In this document: positions 6,726 through 8,724 of the stretch, piece after piece
Layout of the letters: each line of letters starts with the position of its first letter
How positions within the stretch are numbered: the stretch's first letter is position 1
Assembly (NCBI GenBank): GCA_902762335.1
Contig: CACWNZ010000042.1
Coordinates: 1 to 8,724 of the forward strand
Length of the DNA: 8,724 nucleotides
Origin: an uncultured Ruminococcus sp.
GTDB taxonomy: Bacteria; Bacillota; Clostridia; Oscillospirales; Acutalibacteraceae
Direction of reading: 5' to 3'
Notes under the pieces: model-generated
Databases searched by the model: none
What the model was told of the DNA's origin: nothing
What the model saw: the letters and a program-made list of their open reading frames with translations, nothing else
Translations under genes and position numbers: made by a program

Positions 6726-6754
6726 ATTATACAGCAAAGTAGCGTAAACAGGAG
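6726..6754 (-). promoter_or_regulatory. Candidate promoter of the DUF3592-like gene with weak -35
   Basis: On the minus strand a perfect TATAAT occupies 6726-6731. The position 17 bases upstream (6749-6754) reads CTCCTG, a poor -35. The start of transcription would be near 6719, about 40 bases before the ATG. A good -10 with a poor -35 is typical of promoters that need an activator, and candidate activator repeats sit directly upstream. Confidence 0.55.
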
Positions 6755-6844
6755 ATAAACTGTAACGAACGACTGTATTATCGTCACGAACTGCACGGCG
6801 CCGACAGTCCTGACACCTTCAGCTTGCTTGAAAACGCAGGATAA
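6743..6844 (+). pseudogene. Possible leftover 3' end of a lost gene
   Basis: A 33-codon open stretch between a TAG (6740-6742) and a TAA (6842-6844) has no ATG or GTG start and no ribosome binding site. It reads like the tail of a folded protein, with a segment HELHGADSPDTFSLLENAG at its end, and has many third-position C bases, unlike the AT-rich intergenic DNA at 5430-5589. I do not recognise the parent family. It could equally be chance in a short intergenic region. Confidence 0.2.
6755..6794 (-). promoter_or_regulatory. Candidate LytTR regulator binding repeats
   Basis: GTAACGAAC (6762-6770) and GTCACGAAC (6783-6791) match at 8 of 9 positions and are separated by exactly 12 bp, so equivalent bases are 21 bp (two helical turns) apart. 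LytTR regulators of the AgrA/ComE class bind paired 9-bp direct repeats about 12 bp apart with a GTT core, close to -35 elements. On the minus strand these repeats read GCAGTTCGT (6794-6786) and GTCGTTCGT (6773-6765), both with the GTT core. A further unpaired ACAGTTTAT (6763-6755) fits the AgrA-type pattern fully. The pair would lie about 46-75 bases upstream of the predicted start of the DUF3592-like transcript. The reading is based on spacing and core only. Confidence 0.45.
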
Positions 6845-6856
6845 TTATGCTAATAT
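6828..6856 (+). promoter_or_regulatory. Weak candidate promoter of the two-component operon
   Basis: TTGAAA (6828-6833) is followed after 17 bases by TAATAT (6851-6856), a 4-of-6 match to the -10 consensus. TATTAT at 6854-6859 is a better hexamer but spaced 20 bases away. Transcription would begin near 6863, shortly before the ribosome binding site. No stronger plus-strand promoter is visible in this region. Confidence 0.3.
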
Positions 6857-6873
6857 TATTTATGGTATCGGAC

Positions 6874-6879
6874 AGGAGG
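6874..6879 (+). promoter_or_regulatory. Ribosome binding site that sets the response regulator start
   Basis: AGGAGG lies 9 bases before the ATG at 6889. The longer in-frame start at 6847 would put this site inside the coding region and add 14 residues before the first receiver strand, so 6889 is preferred. Confidence 0.88.
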
Positions 6880-6888
6880 TGTAAAGCC

Positions 6889-7590
6889 ATGCTTGCAGCA
6901 GTGTGCGACGACGACCCGATATTCAGGGAAGAAATAAAACAAATGATAAACGATTACGCCGGCGAAAAGCAGACAGATATAGATATATGCGAATTTGACG
7001 ACGGAAGGGCTCTGCTTGCATCAAGAGATGCCTTTGATATAGTATTTATCGATTATCTTATGCCCGGACCCGACGGGCTCGAGACAGCCAGAGAAATGCG
7101 CAAACGCAGGTATGAGTGCAGTATTATATTCGTAACGGCTTATCCGCAGTTCATACTCGACAGCTTTGAGGTAGCGCCGTACAGATTCTTTATAAAGCCC
7201 GTGGAAAAGGAAAGACTGACCGCCGCCTTAGACAGCTATCTTGCGCTGCAAAGGGAGCTTGCTCCCGTTATGATAGTGGACGGCGGTGAACGCCATACCG
7301 TACGGACGGAGGATATAATATATATTGAAGCGCAGGGGCGCAACAGTGTGATAAGAACAAGGGACAGGACCTACAGATGCTCGAAAAACCTTTCCAGAAT
7401 AGAGGAGCTTCTGCCGAAGAAGTGCTTTTTCCGCGTACACAGGTCTTATATAATAAATATGTACTGCATTTCTTCTCTGCGCCGTAACGAGATAATAATG
7501 ATAAACGGGGAAAAGGCTCTTGTCAGCAGAGCCGTTCTGCCCGCATTCAGACGGGCTTACTCCGAATTTATAAAAAGCTATGAATTATAG
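6889..7590 (+). CDS. LytTR-family response regulator (AgrA/ComE type)
   Basis: This 233-residue cytoplasmic transcription factor accepts a phosphoryl group from its partner kinase and binds DNA direct repeats. The receiver domain (about 1-120) begins directly with the first strand (MLAAVCDDD). It shows the acidic pocket at D7-D9, the phospho-acceptor D55 in IVFIDYLMPGPDG, the switch Thr83 in FVTAY, and the conserved Lys103 in FIKPV. The LytTR DNA-binding domain (about 135-230) shows the family's IEAQGRNSVIRT (146-157) and the hallmark CFFRVHRSYIIN (179-190). All key residues are present and the length is normal. The start at 6889 is chosen from the ribosome binding site and from the domain boundary. 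The kinase gene follows after 11 bases. Regulators of this class often control bacteriocin, competence, virulence or envelope genes. Its likely sites lie in the divergent intergenic region next to it. Confidence 0.95.
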   Translation: MLAAVCDDDPIFREEIKQMINDYAGEKQTDIDICEFDDGRALLASRDAFDIVFIDYLMPGPDGLETAREMRKRRYECSIIFVTAYPQFILDSFEVAPYRFFIKPVEKERLTAALDSYLALQRELAPVMIVDGGERHTVRTEDIIYIEAQGRNSVIRTRDRTYRCSKNLSRIEELLPKKCFFRVHRSYIINMYCISSLRRNEIIMINGEKALVSRAVLPAFRRAYSEFIKSYEL

Positions 7591-7601
7591 GTGGGAAACT
7601 T

Positions 7602-8724
7602 ATGCTTAACGGTATCGAAATGATGAATTCATATTCTGCGACACTTGAGCTTTTGCTGTATTATCTCTGCACCGTGATGTTCTATACAAGGGTGCTTCAT
7701 GCAGAGTACAAAAAATATATGCTGTTAATATCTGTTGCGCTGATCCTGCCTATGACGGTAATGGACCGCTTCGGGGACGTGTATTTCTATATGGATGCGA
7801 TAGTATTCTATTTTCTGGGGAGCATACTGCTGTGCCGCATGACGATAAAAAAGTCATCTGTATGGGTACTTATTAAGTGCTATTTGTTCCTGAACTTTAC
7901 AAATATCCTTGCGGGCTTTTTCTTTATCACCTTCCTCGGAATGAAGTCCGTGCTTGCTATAGAACTGTTTACAAACACGCTCACCGCCGTGATCATTACC
8001 GTGATCTGCTGCACAGGACTGAGAAACAGACTCAGGCTGATATTGGAGCACACCTCACGAATGGTAATAAATCTTATGCTCGTGCTGCTTATAACTCTGA
8101 CGATGCTCGGAACTATCCTCGTAGCCGATCAGGTCCTGCCGAAGAATCCCTCCATCAAGTCATTTGCAAAATATCTGTTCCTCGGGCTGATAATTCTTAC
8201 TATCATCATTGCGATATGCATTATGGTATATTCTATGACGAACAGGCTGATAAAAAGCAGAGCCGAAAGCTATGAAAAACAGATAGCTTCGCAGTATGAA
8301 TACTATACCGAGCTGTCAGCCTCATATCTTGAGCTGCGGCGCTTCAGACATGATCACAGGAATATGCAGATAGGGCTGAGAAAGCTGCTTGCCGAAAACA
8401 GGACCCGTGAAGCTCTTGAAATGCTTGACAAAATGGACGAGAGTACAGGCGCCTCGGTAAAATTCGACACGGGCAGCGGTGTGGTAGATGCCCTGCTGAA
8501 CATAAAGCAGAAGGCGGCAGAAAAAACGAACACCCTTATAGACTTTGAAGGCAGCGTGCCTGCCCGCAGCATTGAGCCCGTTGAGCTTTGCATTATTTTC
8601 GGAAATTCGCTTGATAATGCCATTGAAGCCTGCGCCAAGCTAAGCCCTGACAAAAGAAAGAATATAAAGATAAGCTGCAGCCACATGGGCGGTATCGCGC
8701 ATATCAGGATCACCAATCCCGTAT
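7602..8724 (+). CDS. AgrC-type GHKL sensor histidine kinase (3' partial)
   Basis: The frame is open from the ATG at 7602 to the window end, giving 374 residues with the C-terminus missing. GGTGGG at 7590-7595 lies six bases before the ATG. The N-terminal half is a multi-helix sensor with hydrophobic segments at about 14-29, 40-54, 62-79, 86-112, 118-137, 152-174 and 190-211, as in peptide-pheromone receptors of the AgrC/ComD class. A charged, probably coiled-coil linker (212-245) leads to the H-box RRFRHDHRN, with H250 (8349-8351) as the likely autophosphorylated His. The N-box GNSLDNAIEAC occupies 334-344, the GHKL ATP-binding signature. The G-boxes would lie beyond the edge. It is the evident partner of the response regulator encoded 11 bases upstream. 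There is no AgrB or AgrD gene in view, so the signal is unknown; a peptide gene might follow downstream. Confidence 0.93.
   Translation, partial: MLNGIEMMNSYSATLELLLYYLCTVMFYTRVLHAEYKKYMLLISVALILPMTVMDRFGDVYFYMDAIVFYFLGSILLCRMTIKKSSVWVLIKCYLFLNFTNILAGFFFITFLGMKSVLAIELFTNTLTAVIITVICCTGLRNRLRLILEHTSRMVINLMLVLLITLTMLGTILVADQVLPKNPSIKSFAKYLFLGLIILTIIIAICIMVYSMTNRLIKSRAESYEKQIASQYEYYTELSASYLELRRFRHDHRNMQIGLRKLLAENRTREALEMLDKMDESTGASVKFDTGSGVVDALLNIKQKAAEKTNTLIDFEGSVPARSIEPVELCIIFGNSLDNAIEACAKLSPDKRKNIKISCSHMGGIAHIRITNPV

Noticed and set aside
6847..6888. An earlier ATG for the response regulator
   Set aside because: It would add 14 residues before the receiver domain and place the AGGAGG at 6874-6879 inside the gene; the ATG at 6889 is correctly spaced.
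7877..8275. A plus-strand open frame overlapping the kinase gene
   Set aside because: It is in a different frame from the kinase, has a Tyr/His/Arg-rich composition unlike a real protein, and lacks a ribosome binding site.
8354..8716. A minus-strand hydrophobic open frame near the window end
   Set aside because: It lies opposite the kinase H-box and N-box region, which is clearly coding on the plus strand, and has no supported start.

Overview
The window looks like a chromosomal accessory stretch from an anaerobic gut or rumen bacterium of the Bacillota, most like Ruminococcus and its relatives. This rests on strong AGGAGG-type ribosome binding sites, ATA-rich codon use, a LytTR/GHKL two-component pair, a Ser/Asp/Glu-rich lipoprotein and a Q/Y-rich tail on a cytoplasmic protein. 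The taxonomic call is an inference from style; there is no marker gene.

Region 1 (2-4532, + strand) is a probable operon. It begins with one open frame, cut by the window edge, that joins two unrelated enzymes. Residues 1 to about 106 are the middle of a GH13 sucrose-phosphorylase-type enzyme. From about residue 107 the protein is the catalytic C-terminal domain of an M13 (neprilysin/PepO-like) zinc metallopeptidase. The switch falls in a short VNA-x-YY motif that both families share, and codon use changes at the same point. This is either a metagenomic assembly chimera or a real recombination fusion, and it is the most important thing to check here. Next come an 830-residue ABC permease with two FtsX-type domains and a LolD/MacB-class ATPase. 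The ATPase carries an unusual N-terminal tail of about 145 residues, with an 11-residue Q/Y/D repeat encoded by nearly identical 33-bp units. A strong hairpin terminator closes the operon.

Region 2 (4614-6678, - strand) holds a lipoprotein with two related C-terminal domains, behind a good sigma-A-like promoter. Upstream on the same strand is a two-helix membrane protein with a DUF3592-like domain and an unrecognised C-terminal domain.

Region 3 (6679-6888) is the divergent intergenic region. It contains a perfect TATAAT facing the DUF3592-like gene. Just upstream lie two 9-bp direct repeats separated by 12 bp, the layout bound by LytTR-family activators. Part of the region also reads like a leftover 3' end of a gene.

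Region 4 (6889-8724, + strand) encodes an AgrA/ComE-type LytTR response regulator. It is followed 11 bp later by an AgrC-type GHKL sensor kinase that runs off the window. No AgrB/AgrD-like peptide genes are visible.

A working picture is a cell-envelope module: a transporter that moves or extracts a peptide or lipoprotein substrate, envelope proteins, and a peptide-sensing two-component system that may control the divergent membrane-protein gene. The links between these parts are inference.
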